A DNA stretch of 64,000 bases from JAABRB01 sp963735025 (GCA_963735025.1 CAVTJG010000008.1:620001-684000); one strand, 5' to 3'. Numbered from the stretch's first letter, positions 8,675 to 18,156 are shown. Notes: generated by a model not told the origin, from the letters alone. Numbers and translations are program-made.

Positions 8675-9421
8675 ATGAGCGATTCCGCCCCGATCCTCGA
8701 CGTACGCGCGCTGCACAAGTCCTTCGGCACCCTCGAGGTGCTGAAGGGCATCGACCTCAGGGTCAGGCCGCGCGAGCTCGTCTTCGTCATCGGCCCCTCC
8801 GGATCCGGAAAGAGCACACTCCTGCGCTGCTGCAACCGGCTCGAGGAGCCGAACTCCGGGTCGATTCGCATCGAAGACGTCGACATCCTCGCCCCCGGCG
8901 TGGACATCAACGCCATCCGGCGGCGAATCGGCATGGTGTTCCAGTCGTTCAACCTCTATCCGCACCTGAATGCACTCGGCAACGTCACGCTGGCGCTGCG
9001 CAAGGTCGAAGGCAAGTCGCGCGAAGAGGCGGAGGCCGTCGGCATGCAGGCGCTCACGCGGGTCGGGCTGGCGGAAAAGGCGAAGTCGTTCCCGAACGAG
9101 CTGTCGGGCGGCCAGCAGCAGCGTGTTGCCATCGCGCGTGCGCTGGCGCTCGAGCCGGTGATCCTGCTCTTCGACGAACCGACCAGCGCGCTCGATCCGG
9201 AACTCGTGGGCTCGGTGCTGAGCGTCATGCGCGAGCTGCGCGAGTCCGGCATGACGATGGTGGTCGTGAGCCACGAAATGCGGTTCGCGCAAAGCGCGGC
9301 CGACCGGGTGATCTTCATGGACGAAGGGCGGATCCTCGAGGAAGGACCGCCCGACAAACTCTTCAACGCACCCGATCACCCCCGGATCCAGGAGTTCCTG
9401 AGCACGATCCGGGGACACTGA
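8675..9421 (+). CDS. Polar amino-acid ABC transporter ATP-binding protein
   Basis: 248 residues. Walker A GPSGSGKST, Q-loop MVFQSFNLYPH, signature LSGGQQQR, Walker B ILLFDEP and the H-loop VVSHEM are all intact. It is of the GlnQ/HisP class, powering uptake together with the adjacent permeases. Its start is taken as MSDSAPILDV; a longer frame reaching into the preceding gap has no support. Spacing to the binding-protein gene is 85 bp and to the first permease 67 bp. Confidence 0.92.
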   Translation: MSDSAPILDVRALHKSFGTLEVLKGIDLRVRPRELVFVIGPSGSGKSTLLRCCNRLEEPNSGSIRIEDVDILAPGVDINAIRRRIGMVFQSFNLYPHLNALGNVTLALRKVEGKSREEAEAVGMQALTRVGLAEKAKSFPNELSGGQQQRVAIARALALEPVILLFDEPTSALDPELVGSVLSVMRELRESGMTMVVVSHEMRFAQSAADRVIFMDEGRILEEGPPDKLFNAPDHPRIQEFLSTIRGH

Positions 9422-9488
9422 GGCACGATCACCCACGGCTGCCGGTCATCCGATATCCATCCACGTCTCCAAACTGACATCCGCCACC

Positions 9489-10163
9489 ATGCTAGATCGT
9501 CTCGCCGACTCGTTCTTCAACTGGCGGATCATGGCCGAGTATCTGCCGAAGATCATCGAGGGATTCGTGATCACGGTGCAGCTTGCGCTCGCGGTCGTGG
9601 TGAGCGGGATCGCATGCGGGTTCGCGCTCGCGATGATCCGTTCGTTCCGGGTCAAGCCGGTCAACTTCCTGATCATTGCGGTGGTCGACGTGCTGCGGGC
9701 GCTCCCGCCGCTGGTGATCATCATCATGTTCTATTTCGCCCTGCCGACCGTGGGCATCCGCATGTCGGCGTTCGTCGCCACCTGGCTTGCCCTCGCACTC
9801 GTGCTCGCCGCGTTCTCGGAGGAGATCTTCTGGGCGGGCATCCTCGCGGTACCCAAGGGGCAGTGGGAGGCTGCGCGCTCGACCGGGCTCTCTTTCCTGC
9901 AGACGCTGCGCTTCGTGGTGATGCCCCAGGCGGTGCGGATCACGATCCCGCCGCTCACGAACCGCACGATCGCGATCACCAAGGGCACCGCGCTCGGCGC
10001 CGTCGTCGCGGTCGGGGAGATCCTCTATCAGTCCCAGACCGCGTACTCCTTTTCCTACAACCCGTCGCCGCTGACGCTCGGCGCCATTGCGTATCTCATT
10101 CTTTTCATTCCAGTCGTCTCGTTCGGGCGCTGGGTCGAGACGCGCTTCGCCTGGAAGAGGTAG
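9489..10163 (+). CDS. Polar amino-acid ABC transporter permease (first)
   Basis: 224 residues, HisM/GlnP-type inner-membrane permease. Hydrophobic helices cover most of the length, and the EAARSTGLSFLQTLRFVVMP segment is the EAA loop that contacts the ATPase. The next gene, another permease, starts 3 bp downstream, so the two are expected to be made together and to form a heterodimeric channel. Confidence 0.9.
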   Translation: MLDRLADSFFNWRIMAEYLPKIIEGFVITVQLALAVVVSGIACGFALAMIRSFRVKPVNFLIIAVVDVLRALPPLVIIIMFYFALPTVGIRMSAFVATWLALALVLAAFSEEIFWAGILAVPKGQWEAARSTGLSFLQTLRFVVMPQAVRITIPPLTNRTIAITKGTALGAVVAVGEILYQSQTAYSFSYNPSPLTLGAIAYLILFIPVVSFGRWVETRFAWKR

Positions 10164-10166
10164 CGC

Positions 10167-10838
10167 GTGGATCTTCTGATCTCGAGCTTCTTCAATCCGG
10201 ACATCCTGGCGCAGACCTGGCCGTTCCTGCTCGCCGGTTTCTGGATGACGGTGAAGCTCACGCTGGTGGTCGTTCCGATCGGCGTCGCCGGCGGGCTCGC
10301 GATCGCCCTGCTCTACACGACGCGCAGCCGTCTCGTCAGGTGGTTCGTCGTGATCTACGTCGATTTCTTCCGCGCGTTTCCGCCGCTCGTGCTGCTGATG
10401 TTCATCGCCTTCGGGTTGCCGTTTCTCAAGATCGACCTGGGAGCGTTCACGTCGGTAGCATTGGCGTTCCTCCTGAACACGTCGAGCTATTACGGCGAGA
10501 TCTTCCGCGCCGGGATCGAGAGCATCCCGCGCGGACAGTACGAAGCGGCACGATCGACCGGGCTATCCGCCATCCAGACGCTGACCTATGTCGTCATTCC
10601 CCAGGCCACCAAGAACGTGATCCCGGACCTGATCTCGAACACGCTCGAGGTGGTGAAGCTCACGTCGATCGCAAGTGTCGTCGCGCTGCCGGAGCTGCTG
10701 TTCGCCGCGCGCCAGGCGCAGTCGCTGACCTACAACGCGACGCCGATCATCGCGGCAGGGATCATCTACCTCGTCTGCCTCTGGCCGCTCGTGCGGCTGC
10801 TTTCGCGCTTCGAGCACCGGCAGATTGCGTTGCATTGA
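10167..10838 (+). CDS. Polar amino-acid ABC transporter permease (second)
   Basis: 223 residues starting at a GTG that lies just after the stop of the first permease. The EAA loop reads EAARSTGLSAIQTLTYVVIP. Together with the upstream binding protein, ATPase and sister permease it completes a four-gene importer in the order SBP-ATPase-permease-permease. The 3' end is followed within 16 bp by a strong palindrome and a convergent gene. Confidence 0.9.
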   Translation: MDLLISSFFNPDILAQTWPFLLAGFWMTVKLTLVVVPIGVAGGLAIALLYTTRSRLVRWFVVIYVDFFRAFPPLVLLMFIAFGLPFLKIDLGAFTSVALAFLLNTSSYYGEIFRAGIESIPRGQYEAARSTGLSAIQTLTYVVIPQATKNVIPDLISNTLEVVKLTSIASVVALPELLFAARQAQSLTYNATPIIAAGIIYLVCLWPLVRLLSRFEHRQIALH

Positions 10839-10853
10839 GCGACGGATCAGTCC

Positions 10854-10878
10854 TTCCCCTCCTCGGAGAGGAGGGGAA
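10854..10878. terminator. Palindrome between convergent genes, terminator-like
   Basis: TTCCCCTCCTC, a three-base loop and the exact complement GAGGAGGGGAA make an 11-bp stem between the ABC permease stop and the stop of the convergent monooxygenase gene. No T-run follows on either strand, so termination is inferred from position and stability. It resembles the palindromes at 151-177 and 43751-43771. Confidence 0.5.
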
Positions 10879-10891
10879 CATACTTAACCCC

Positions 10892-11188
10892 TCAGGGCGC
10901 GACGCGGCTGTAGAACGTGCGGCCCCGTGTGGCCAGGTAGCCGAGCGCCTTGTCGAAGTAAGCCTTGAAGTGCGCGGTCTTCTGATGCGCCTCGAACGCG
11001 GCCTCGTCGTCGTAGACCTCGTAGAACATCACTTTCGTCTTGTCCTTGGGATCGACCAGCACGTCGAACTGCCGGCATCCCTTCTCGGTCTCACGCGATG
11101 CCTTCGCGTTCTCGAGCGCCATCGCCATGAAGCGACCTTCCTCACCCGCCTTGATCTCCAGGTTCACTGCCAGTACGAACGCTCCCAT
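10892..11188 (-). CDS. Antibiotic biosynthesis monooxygenase (ABM/YgiN-like) domain protein
   Basis: 98 residues forming one ABM ferredoxin-like domain, with FVLAVNLEIKAGEEGRF, CRQFDVLVDPKDKTKVMFYE and AHFKAYFDK segments. Family members are small quinol monooxygenases or heme/quinone-modifying dimers; substrate unknown. The ATG is preceded by an AAGGAGGAG ribosome-binding site, so the much longer upstream frame, antisense to the neighbouring epimerase, is discounted. Monocistronic in appearance. Confidence 0.85.
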   Translation of the reverse strand: MGAFVLAVNLEIKAGEEGRFMAMALENAKASRETEKGCRQFDVLVDPKDKTKVMFYEVYDDEAAFEAHQKTAHFKAYFDKALGYLATRGRTFYSRVAP

Positions 11189-11273
11189 AAGTGCTCTCCT
11201 CCTTGTTGTCTTGAATGCCAAATCGCCGTGTCGGGCGAGCGCGATTCCATGATAGCGCGCGCGACCGATGGTG

Positions 11274-12260
11274 TCAGATCTGCGCGCCGCCCTCCTCTTT
11301 CTTGAGCCACGTGATGTAGTCAACGTACGCGCCTTCCTCGGAGAAGCGGGGTGCGAATCCGGCAGCGTGCAGGCGATCGGTCGCGAGCGGCGCACGGTCG
11401 CGCCCACCGTGCAGGTCAATGTTCGCCTCCGCTTCGGTGCCGTAGCGCCAGCGAAACCGCGGATAGCTGGCGGCGAGCAGCAAGCAGAAGCGCTCGAGGT
11501 CGAAAGCACAGCCGGGCCCGACATTGACCACGCGCGCGGCGGCTGGTCGGTCCAGCAGCACAAGCAGCGCCAGCGCAGCGTCGCGGCTGTAATTCCAGTC
11601 GAGCGCACTGCGGCGTGGCAGCACGGCCTCTCCACCCTGCCGCGCGAGACGGGAGAGCTGATAGTGCGGGCTGAGCGTATCCCGTACCCCCGTGTCGGCT
11701 TCCCAGGGACCGAATGCGGCACCGAGGCGTGCCGCCACGACGTCGAGTCCGGAGAGCTCGCCGAAGCGAAGTACCAGCCGTTCCGCCGCGAGCTTCGTGA
11801 TCGGGTACAGCGTCCCTGGCGCCGGATGCGTCTCCGCTTCATCCAGAAGCGATTCGCTGTAGCCGGCAGCGCCATACACCGCACCCGAGCTGAGAAAGAG
11901 CACCCGCGCGCACGCGTGTATAGCAGAGGCTTCCAGAATACGGACCGTACCGAGAACGTTCACGTCCACCGCCATCGCCATGCGGGCGCGCTCCGCAGCG
12001 CCACCCGGCGTCAGCGCCGCAGCGTGCACTACGGCGTCCGGGCGGTGCGCTGCAAAGATGGCCTGCACGAATGCCTCGTCCCGGACGTCGCCGGCGACGG
12101 GCGAAAGTCGCGCATTGTGCCCCGAGAACGCACGAATGGCGGCTTCGGAGGGTCCGCTGAGGTCCGCGGCAATGACGTCGTCGCCACGGGCGAGCAGCGC
12201 CTCGACGAGATTGAGTCCGATGAAGCCGAACGCGCCGGTGACCAGTACGCGCACGTTCAC
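11274..12260 (-). CDS. NAD-dependent epimerase/dehydratase
   Basis: 328 residues. The N-terminal Rossmann motif is VTGAFGFIG, the catalytic Ser/Tyr/Lys set is FLSSGAVYG and YPITK, and an RLGAAFGPWE segment matches extended SDRs. It starts at GTG (GTGAACGTG) overlapping the stop of the upstream SDR by 4 bp, which indicates translational coupling. Extended SDRs epimerise, dehydrate or oxidise sugar or polyketide-like substrates. Its place behind an SDR and a urocanase-like gene suggests a catabolic rather than a cell-wall role, by context only. Confidence 0.85.
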   Translation of the reverse strand: MNVRVLVTGAFGFIGLNLVEALLARGDDVIAADLSGPSEAAIRAFSGHNARLSPVAGDVRDEAFVQAIFAAHRPDAVVHAAALTPGGAAERARMAMAVDVNVLGTVRILEASAIHACARVLFLSSGAVYGAAGYSESLLDEAETHPAPGTLYPITKLAAERLVLRFGELSGLDVVAARLGAAFGPWEADTGVRDTLSPHYQLSRLARQGGEAVLPRRSALDWNYSRDAALALLVLLDRPAAARVVNVGPGCAFDLERFCLLLAASYPRFRWRYGTEAEANIDLHGGRDRAPLATDRLHAAGFAPRFSEEGAYVDYITWLKKEEGGAQI

Positions 12261-13018
12261 CCGACCAGGAAACCGCCGTCGACCGGCAGCAACGCTCCGG
12301 TGACGAACGATGAATCGTCCGCGGCCAGAAAGGCCACTGCGGCCGCCACTTCTTCGGCCAGCGCGAACCGGCCCATGGGGTGACGACGGCGCAGTGTCTC
12401 GCGCGCGGCCTCGGGGTCGGCTGCACGCGCGAATGCCCGCTCGATGAACGGAGTGGCGGTGGCACCGGGAAGTACCGCGTTCGCGCGTATCCCGGACTCG
12501 GCGTAGTCGAGCGCCACCGATCGAACCATGCTGATCACCGCGCCCTTCGATGAGGCGTATGCGCAGGTGTTGCGCGCGCCTGCGAGGGCAAGCTGTGAGG
12601 CGATTGCGATCAGCGTTCCGGATCGCTGGCGCTGCATCGGCACAAGCGCCGCCTTGAACCAGCGAAACGTGGCGTGCACGTTCACTTCGAACACCCGCTC
12701 CCATTCCTCGTCCGCCGTGTCGGCGAGCTTGCGACCCACCGAGATCGCCGCAGAGCACACCAGAATATCGAGCTTGCCGAACTCGTCCACGACCTGTCCG
12801 ATGGCCCGGTCGGTGCCCGCGGCCGAAACGACATCCGCGGTCACGCATTGCAACCGCGGCGCATCCTCACCGGACGCGCGCTGCAGGCGCTCGAGCCCCT
12901 CGGCATCGCTGTCCACGGCTAGCACGCGCGCGCCTTCGGCGAGCAAACGTGCAACGGTCGCCGCGCCGATGCCGGAGGCGCCGCCGGTGACAATCGCAGT
13001 CCTGTCCGAAAGTCGCAT
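12257..13018 (-). CDS. SDR-family oxidoreductase
   Basis: 253 residues, classical SDR: TGGASGIG near residues 11-18, the VCSAAISVG stretch in the NNAG position, catalytic Tyr and Lys in YASSKGA, and a terminal PVDGGFLVG. NNAG is changed to CSAA, a tolerated variation. It sits 9 bp behind the urocanase-like gene and overlaps the epimerase by 4 bp, so the three minus-strand genes look like one operon. The substrate may be an alcohol or keto intermediate of that pathway. Confidence 0.88.
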   Translation of the reverse strand: MRLSDRTAIVTGGASGIGAATVARLLAEGARVLAVDSDAEGLERLQRASGEDAPRLQCVTADVVSAAGTDRAIGQVVDEFGKLDILVCSAAISVGRKLADTADEEWERVFEVNVHATFRWFKAALVPMQRQRSGTLIAIASQLALAGARNTCAYASSKGAVISMVRSVALDYAESGIRANAVLPGATATPFIERAFARAADPEAARETLRRRHPMGRFALAEEVAAAVAFLAADDSSFVTGALLPVDGGFLVG

Positions 13019-13027
13019 GGCAGCGCC

Positions 13028-14698
13028 TCAACCGTCGAGCTGGAAGTGGCGCACGCCCTTGCGGCGTGCCTCGTCCAGCGCATCTTCGTAGCCGGCGTCG
13101 GCGTAGCGCATCACGCCGGTCGCGGTGTCGTTCGTGAGCGATAGCCGCAGGCGCTCGTCGGCCGCGGCGGTGCCGTCGGCGACCAGCGTCACCCCGGCGC
13201 TCGTCATGTACCCAGCGTACCCGCCGCCGCCCGAGTGGATAGCGACCAGGTCCGCCATCGACGCGCAGTTCACCATGGCATTGATGAGCGGCCAGTCGGC
13301 GATCGCGTCCGACCCGTCACGCATGCGCTCGGTCATGATGTTGGGATGCGCCATCGCTCCGGCGTCCAGATGGTCGCGCGTGAAGGCGATCGGCGCGGTG
13401 AGCTTTCCCTCGCGCACCATCTCATTCACGGCCAGGCCGAGTTCGGTGCGTTCGCCGTGTCCGAGCCACGCGATGCGCGCCGGCAAGCCCTGGAACGGAA
13501 CCTGCGTCCGCGCCTTGCGGATCCACTCCGCTGCGACGCGGTTGCCCGGAAACCGGTCGAGGACTAGATCGTCGATCCGCGCGATGTCGTCCGGATTTCC
13601 GCTCAGCGCCACCCACCGGAAAGGCCCGATGCCCCGACAGAAAAGCGGCCGCAGGAATGCCTCGGAGAATATCGGGATCTCGAACGCGTCGTCCACGCCC
13701 CCTTTCTTGGCCTGAGTGCGGATCAGGTTGCCGTTGTCGAACACAACTGCGCCCGCCCGCATGAAACCGAGCATCGCACGAACATGTTCGACTATTGACC
13801 GCGTTCCGGCCGTCATGAGGCCCTGGGGATCCGTATCGCGCGCAGCTCGTGCCTGAGCGACGCTGTAACCGGATGGGATATAGCCGTAGAGCAGGTCGTG
13901 CGCGGAGGTCTGATCGGTCACGACGTCCGGTACGACGCCGCGCGCGAGTATCTCCGGGTAAACCTCGGAGGCATTGCCCAGCAGGCCGACTGACAGGGGG
14001 CGTCGGTCCGCTTGCGCCGCGCGAATCATTGCAAGCGCGTCATCGAGATCGCGTGCGCGCGCCTCCAGATACCCGATGTCCATGCGCCGCTGGATGCGCT
14101 CCTCGTCGACCTCCACGCACAGGATCGCGGCGTTCGCCATCCGTCCGGCGAGCGGCTGCGCGCCGCCCATCCCGCCGAGACCGGCAGTGAGAACGAACCG
14201 GCCGGCAAGGTCGTCGCCGAACTGCCGCTCCGCGATGCGCGCGAAGATTTCGTAGGTGCCCTGGATGACGCCCTGCGAGCCGATGTACTGCCAGTCACCT
14301 GCGGTCAGGCCGCCCCAGCAGATCAGATTCTTTCGTTCGAGCTCGTAGAAGACTTCGGCCCGCGCCCACTGCCCGACGAGATTGCAGTTCGCCATGATGA
14401 CGAGCGGCGCACGCGCGTGCGTCTGCAGCAGGCCGATCGGCTTGCCCGACTGGACGAGCAGCGTTTCGCCTTCGTCCATGGTCTTCAGTGTCGCAACGAT
14501 GCGGTCGTGCGACGGCCAGTCGCGCGCGGCCTTGGCAAGCGCGGCGTAAATGACCAGCCGATCCGGCGCCTCGCCGACCGCGAGCACGTTCTCGAGCAGG
14601 CGTAGCAGACCTTCCTGCCGCCAGCCCCGGCAGCGCAGGGTCGCACCGGTTGTCACGGCGAAGTTGCGTGGTCGTTCGATCGCGGTGTGGCTTCTCAT
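13028..14698 (-). CDS. Urocanate hydratase family protein, divergent
   Basis: 556 residues, full length for urocanase (about 555). Hallmarks are clear: TLLVQSGKPIGL, VLTAGLGGMGGAQPLAGRMA, VTDQTSAHD, RPLFCRGIGPFRWVALSG, FQGLPARI and MRDGSDAIADWPLINA. These enzymes use tightly bound NAD as an electrophile to add water across the imidazole side chain. Several segments differ from HutU as I remember it: the RLRTRY stretch is RRMDIGY, GSVASPNRETE is GAMAHPNIMTE, and LHHGGGVGMGFSQHSG is IHSGGGGYAGYMTSAG. It may therefore act on a modified urocanate. No hutH or hutG is seen nearby. First gene of an SDR/epimerase operon. Confidence 0.85.
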   Translation of the reverse strand: MRSHTAIERPRNFAVTTGATLRCRGWRQEGLLRLLENVLAVGEAPDRLVIYAALAKAARDWPSHDRIVATLKTMDEGETLLVQSGKPIGLLQTHARAPLVIMANCNLVGQWARAEVFYELERKNLICWGGLTAGDWQYIGSQGVIQGTYEIFARIAERQFGDDLAGRFVLTAGLGGMGGAQPLAGRMANAAILCVEVDEERIQRRMDIGYLEARARDLDDALAMIRAAQADRRPLSVGLLGNASEVYPEILARGVVPDVVTDQTSAHDLLYGYIPSGYSVAQARAARDTDPQGLMTAGTRSIVEHVRAMLGFMRAGAVVFDNGNLIRTQAKKGGVDDAFEIPIFSEAFLRPLFCRGIGPFRWVALSGNPDDIARIDDLVLDRFPGNRVAAEWIRKARTQVPFQGLPARIAWLGHGERTELGLAVNEMVREGKLTAPIAFTRDHLDAGAMAHPNIMTERMRDGSDAIADWPLINAMVNCASMADLVAIHSGGGGYAGYMTSAGVTLVADGTAAADERLRLSLTNDTATGVMRYADAGYEDALDEARRKGVRHFQLDG

Positions 14699-14887
14699 CG
14701 CACTCCTCTCGGACGCAGGTCGTCGAACGGCGTCGCTCGAGTTCCGAATCTACACCAGGCGCAACGTGGCCGGATCGGTGGGAACGGAGTGCGCCGACCA
14801 GTGGCATGGCTTTTGCGTTTACACTTGCCCGGGAGGCCTAGCGCGCGAAACTCGGCGCACCAGTGCGCCCCCCTGGAGAGTCGAGCA

Positions 14888-16432
14888 GTGAGCGATACAT
14901 TCATCATGCGCGGCAAGCATGCGGTGACGGACGCACGGCGGAAGGCGGCCGGCGTGATCGAAGACGGTGCAATCGCGATCCAGAATGGTGCGATCTCCGC
15001 AGTCGGCAATTACCGGGAAATCCGGCGCGCGCATCCCAACGCCCGTGTCCTGGGCGACGGTACCCAGCTCCTGATGCCCGGGCTGATCGACGCGCACAGC
15101 CACGGCCGCGGGCTTTCCCCGATCCAGAAAGGGGTGCCGACCGATTTCCTCGAGAACGCCCTCTTCGACTGGGCGTACATGCCGGTCCTGCCACCCGAGC
15201 TGACTTCGGCGCTCTGCGCGCTCCGCCACATCCGGACCGGGTGCACGACATTGCATCACAACAGCTTCGACGACGAGGGCAAGGCCGGCTGGGAGCGCGC
15301 GCACAGCAGCGTTCGGACGTATCTCGAGACGGGGATCCGGCTCGCGTTCTCGCCTTCGATCCGTCCATTGAACCGTCTTGCGCTGGACGACGAGGCGTTC
15401 TGGCGCACGCTGCCGGCCGATCTGAAGGAGTGGTCCAAGCCACTGGTGGTCTTCGACAAGCAGGCTATGGAGGACGAGTACTTCGCGCTCTTCGGCAGCC
15501 TGCGCGACGCGTACGAGAGCGACGACACCCGGATCCTGCTCTCGATCGCCTGGGCGCACGGCACTACCGATTCGCTGCTCGAGCGTACCCGGGCTGCCGC
15601 CGACGCGCTCGGCGGCCTTCAGATCCACATGCACACGCTGCAGAGCCCGGTGCACAAGGCGTACGGGCTGCGCGCGCACGGCAAGCCGACGTTGCAGTGG
15701 CTCGACGAGTTCGGGCTCGTCGGGCGAAACGTGACCTACGGACACAACATCCACGTGACGGAGGAAGACATCGCGCTCATTGCCGAAAAGGGCGCTTCGA
15801 TCACTCACCACCCGAGCTGCAATCTGCACATGCGCAACGGCGTCGCGCCGGTGACGCAGTACCTCGCCGCGGGCGTGAACGTCGCCATGGGGATGGACGA
15901 CAAGACCATCAACGACGACGAGGACGCGGTGATGGAAGTGCGCATGATCCACAAGATTCACCGCCTCGCCTCGTTCGAGCTCACCGAGCCGGCGATGGAT
16001 GCATACACGGCGCTGCAGATCGCGACCACCAACGCGGCGCGAGTGTGCGGGTTCGAAGGCGATCTCGGCGCGCTCCTCCCCGGCATGAAGGCGGACGCGA
16101 TGCTCGTCGACCTCGGCCGGGTCGCGCGCGATCCGTGGATCGACCCCGACCTCGACATCGTCGAGGCGTTCGTGCAGCGTGCGCTAGGTCCCGACGTCGC
16201 AACCGTCGTGATCGGCGGCAAGGTGGTGATGGAAGACCGCATTTTGCGGACAATCGACGTCGATGCGCTCTATCGCGAGGTTCGGGCATTCTGTGCCAGG
16301 GGATTGACTCCGGAGCAGCGCGCCCGTGCGGACACGCTGCGCAGGATCAAGCCGTACGTCCAGGCCTGGTACAAGGACTGGGAAAAGCCGGTGCTCGGCG
16401 CACCCTTCTACACGATAAACTCGCGGAACTGA
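14888..16432 (+). CDS. Amidohydrolase-superfamily protein (cytosine-deaminase/AtzA-like)
   Basis: 514 residues starting at a GTG 8-12 bases behind a GGAGAG motif. The metal-centre motifs of the superfamily are visible: DAHSHGRG near residue 80, IHMHT, GHNIHV, and the Asp of MGMDDKT. After these comes a second segment ending GKVVMEDR, as in ring-opening deaminases and chlorohydrolases. The protein is about 60-100 residues longer than HutI or TrzN. It faces the urocanase-like gene across a 189-bp divergent gap, which would fit a HutU/HutI-like pair of consecutive steps on one ring compound (inference). A TRAP transporter follows 58 bp downstream. Confidence 0.85.
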   Translation: MSDTFIMRGKHAVTDARRKAAGVIEDGAIAIQNGAISAVGNYREIRRAHPNARVLGDGTQLLMPGLIDAHSHGRGLSPIQKGVPTDFLENALFDWAYMPVLPPELTSALCALRHIRTGCTTLHHNSFDDEGKAGWERAHSSVRTYLETGIRLAFSPSIRPLNRLALDDEAFWRTLPADLKEWSKPLVVFDKQAMEDEYFALFGSLRDAYESDDTRILLSIAWAHGTTDSLLERTRAAADALGGLQIHMHTLQSPVHKAYGLRAHGKPTLQWLDEFGLVGRNVTYGHNIHVTEEDIALIAEKGASITHHPSCNLHMRNGVAPVTQYLAAGVNVAMGMDDKTINDDEDAVMEVRMIHKIHRLASFELTEPAMDAYTALQIATTNAARVCGFEGDLGALLPGMKADAMLVDLGRVARDPWIDPDLDIVEAFVQRALGPDVATVVIGGKVVMEDRILRTIDVDALYREVRAFCARGLTPEQRARADTLRRIKPYVQAWYKDWEKPVLGAPFYTINSRN

Positions 16433-16490
16433 ATCCCGCGCCCCCGGCGCGACGCAGGCTCGCCATCCCCGTCATCCAGAGGAGAACGCC

Positions 16491-17513
16491 ATGAGAAGCA
16501 TTTTTGTCGCAATTGCCGCAGCGCTTGCCGCACTTGGCACGGGCCTGGTCCAGGCGCAGACCATAATACTCAAGGTGCATTCGTTTTCCGGTCCGCAGGC
16601 GCCGGACCAGAAGCTGCACCTCTTTCCCTGGGCGGAGAAGATCAACAAGCTCGCCGACGGCAAGATGAAGGTGGAGGTCTACACCAACATGCAGCTCGGC
16701 GGAAAACCGAGCGACTTGCCACAGCAGCTCGAGGACGGCGTGGTGGACATCATCCTGCATCTGCCGGGGTTCTCGCCCGGACGCTTCCCGGCGCTGGAAG
16801 GTACCGAGCTGCCGTTCACCAACGTCGGCACCTCTGCGGGCCAGAGCCCGGCAGTCTACGTGTGGGCATCGAAGTGGTTGAAGGACAACGAGCTGAAAGG
16901 CATCAAGCTCATCGGCACGCACACCACCGACGCATCGGTGCTTCACACACACGGAAAGCAGGTCAAGTCGCTCGACGACTTCAAGGGTGAGAAGCTCCGC
17001 GTGCCGGGACGCTTCGTGGGCGAGACCGCCAAGGCGCTCGGCGCGACACCGGTGGGCATTCCGCTGCCCGGGGTCTACGAGGCCCTGCAGCGCGGGCAGG
17101 TGGACGGCATGTTCATCAACTGGGCGATCGTGCCGCCCTATCGCCTCCAGGAGGTCACCAAGTATCACCTCGAGACGCCGATCTACCAGTCGCCGATCAC
17201 CACGCTGATGAGCCAGCGGTCCTACGACAAGCTGCCGCCGGACATGAAGAAGATCATCGACGACAACTCCGGGCTCGAATACACCAAGGAACTCGGCGTG
17301 ATATGGGATTCGCTCACCGTTCCCGCGAAGAAGACGATCGTCGATCAGGGCGGCATCATCTACCAGATCAGTGACGCGGAGAAGCAGCGCTGGATCAAGG
17401 CCGTTCAGCCGGTGTACCAGATCTGGATCGACGAGATGAACAAGCGCGGTCTGCCCGGGCAGCAGATGTTCGACGATCTGCTCGCCACGACCGCGAAGTA
17501 CGGCCGCAAGTAG
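16491..17513 (+). CDS. dctP: TRAP transporter periplasmic substrate-binding protein (DctP family)
   Basis: 340 residues with a Sec signal peptide (core FVAIAAALAALGTGL, cleavage after about VQA). The mature protein shows the TRAP-type layout: KVHSFSGPQAPDQ start, the FKGEKLRVPGRFVGETAKALG segment that holds the ligand-binding Arg, and NWAIVPPYRLQEV. DctP proteins bind carboxylates or other organic acids for sodium-driven uptake. Genes for the small and large membrane subunits follow directly. Confidence 0.9.
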   Translation: MRSIFVAIAAALAALGTGLVQAQTIILKVHSFSGPQAPDQKLHLFPWAEKINKLADGKMKVEVYTNMQLGGKPSDLPQQLEDGVVDIILHLPGFSPGRFPALEGTELPFTNVGTSAGQSPAVYVWASKWLKDNELKGIKLIGTHTTDASVLHTHGKQVKSLDDFKGEKLRVPGRFVGETAKALGATPVGIPLPGVYEALQRGQVDGMFINWAIVPPYRLQEVTKYHLETPIYQSPITTLMSQRSYDKLPPDMKKIIDDNSGLEYTKELGVIWDSLTVPAKKTIVDQGGIIYQISDAEKQRWIKAVQPVYQIWIDEMNKRGLPGQQMFDDLLATTAKYGRK

Positions 17514-17582
17514 GAGGCCGCGCCCCCCCTGCAGCGCGCGCTGCGCGTCGCCCGGGGGGCGATTCACCCGATTCGCGTCCCA

Positions 17583-18131
17583 GTGGAATCCGAGTCTGCC
17601 GCCCTGCCCGAGAGCGGGGCCCGCCGCTTCCTGTTGCGGGTTTGCGAGCGCGTCGCGCTCGTCGGCGGGGTCGCGCTGCTCGGCACGATGGCGACGATGC
17701 TGGTGACAGTCGTCGGTGCAGCCTTCAACCGCCCGTTGCTCGGCGATTCGGAGATCGTCGAGCTCCTTGGCGGCATTGCAGTGTTCGCATTCCTGCCGTA
17801 CTGCCACCTTCGCGGCGCGAACATCATCGTCGATTTCTTCACGCAGCCGCTTCCCCAGGCGGCCCGCGACTGGCTCGACGCCGTGATGAACGCGGCATTC
17901 GCCGGCGTGGCGCTCGTGCTCACCTGGCGACTGATCGAGGGCGGGATCACAGCATTCGAGCGCGACCGGCGCAGCATGTTCCTGCAGCTCCCGGACTGGT
18001 GGGGCTACGTGGTGGGCGCGGTCGCGATGACCCTGTGGGTGATCGTGTGCCTCTTCGTCGCGTGGGAGGGTGCACAGCGGGCCCGCCACAAGCTGCCGCA
18101 CGCGCCATCTACATCGAGCGGGTCCTTGTGA
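17583..18131 (+). CDS. dctQ: TRAP transporter small permease (DctQ family)
   Basis: 182 residues from a GTG start (an ATG in frame is not found near). About four hydrophobic segments are seen: VALLGTMATMLVTVVGAAF, VELLGGIAVFAFLPY, the FAGVALVLTW region, and the C-terminal VGAVAMTLWVIVCLFVAW. This is the DctQ architecture that partners the large permease. It lies between dctP and dctM with short spacers. Confidence 0.85.
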   Translation: MESESAALPESGARRFLLRVCERVALVGGVALLGTMATMLVTVVGAAFNRPLLGDSEIVELLGGIAVFAFLPYCHLRGANIIVDFFTQPLPQAARDWLDAVMNAAFAGVALVLTWRLIEGGITAFERDRRSMFLQLPDWWGYVVGAVAMTLWVIVCLFVAWEGAQRARHKLPHAPSTSSGSL

Positions 18132-18156
18132 CGGCCACGCCGGCCCGTGCGCCTCG

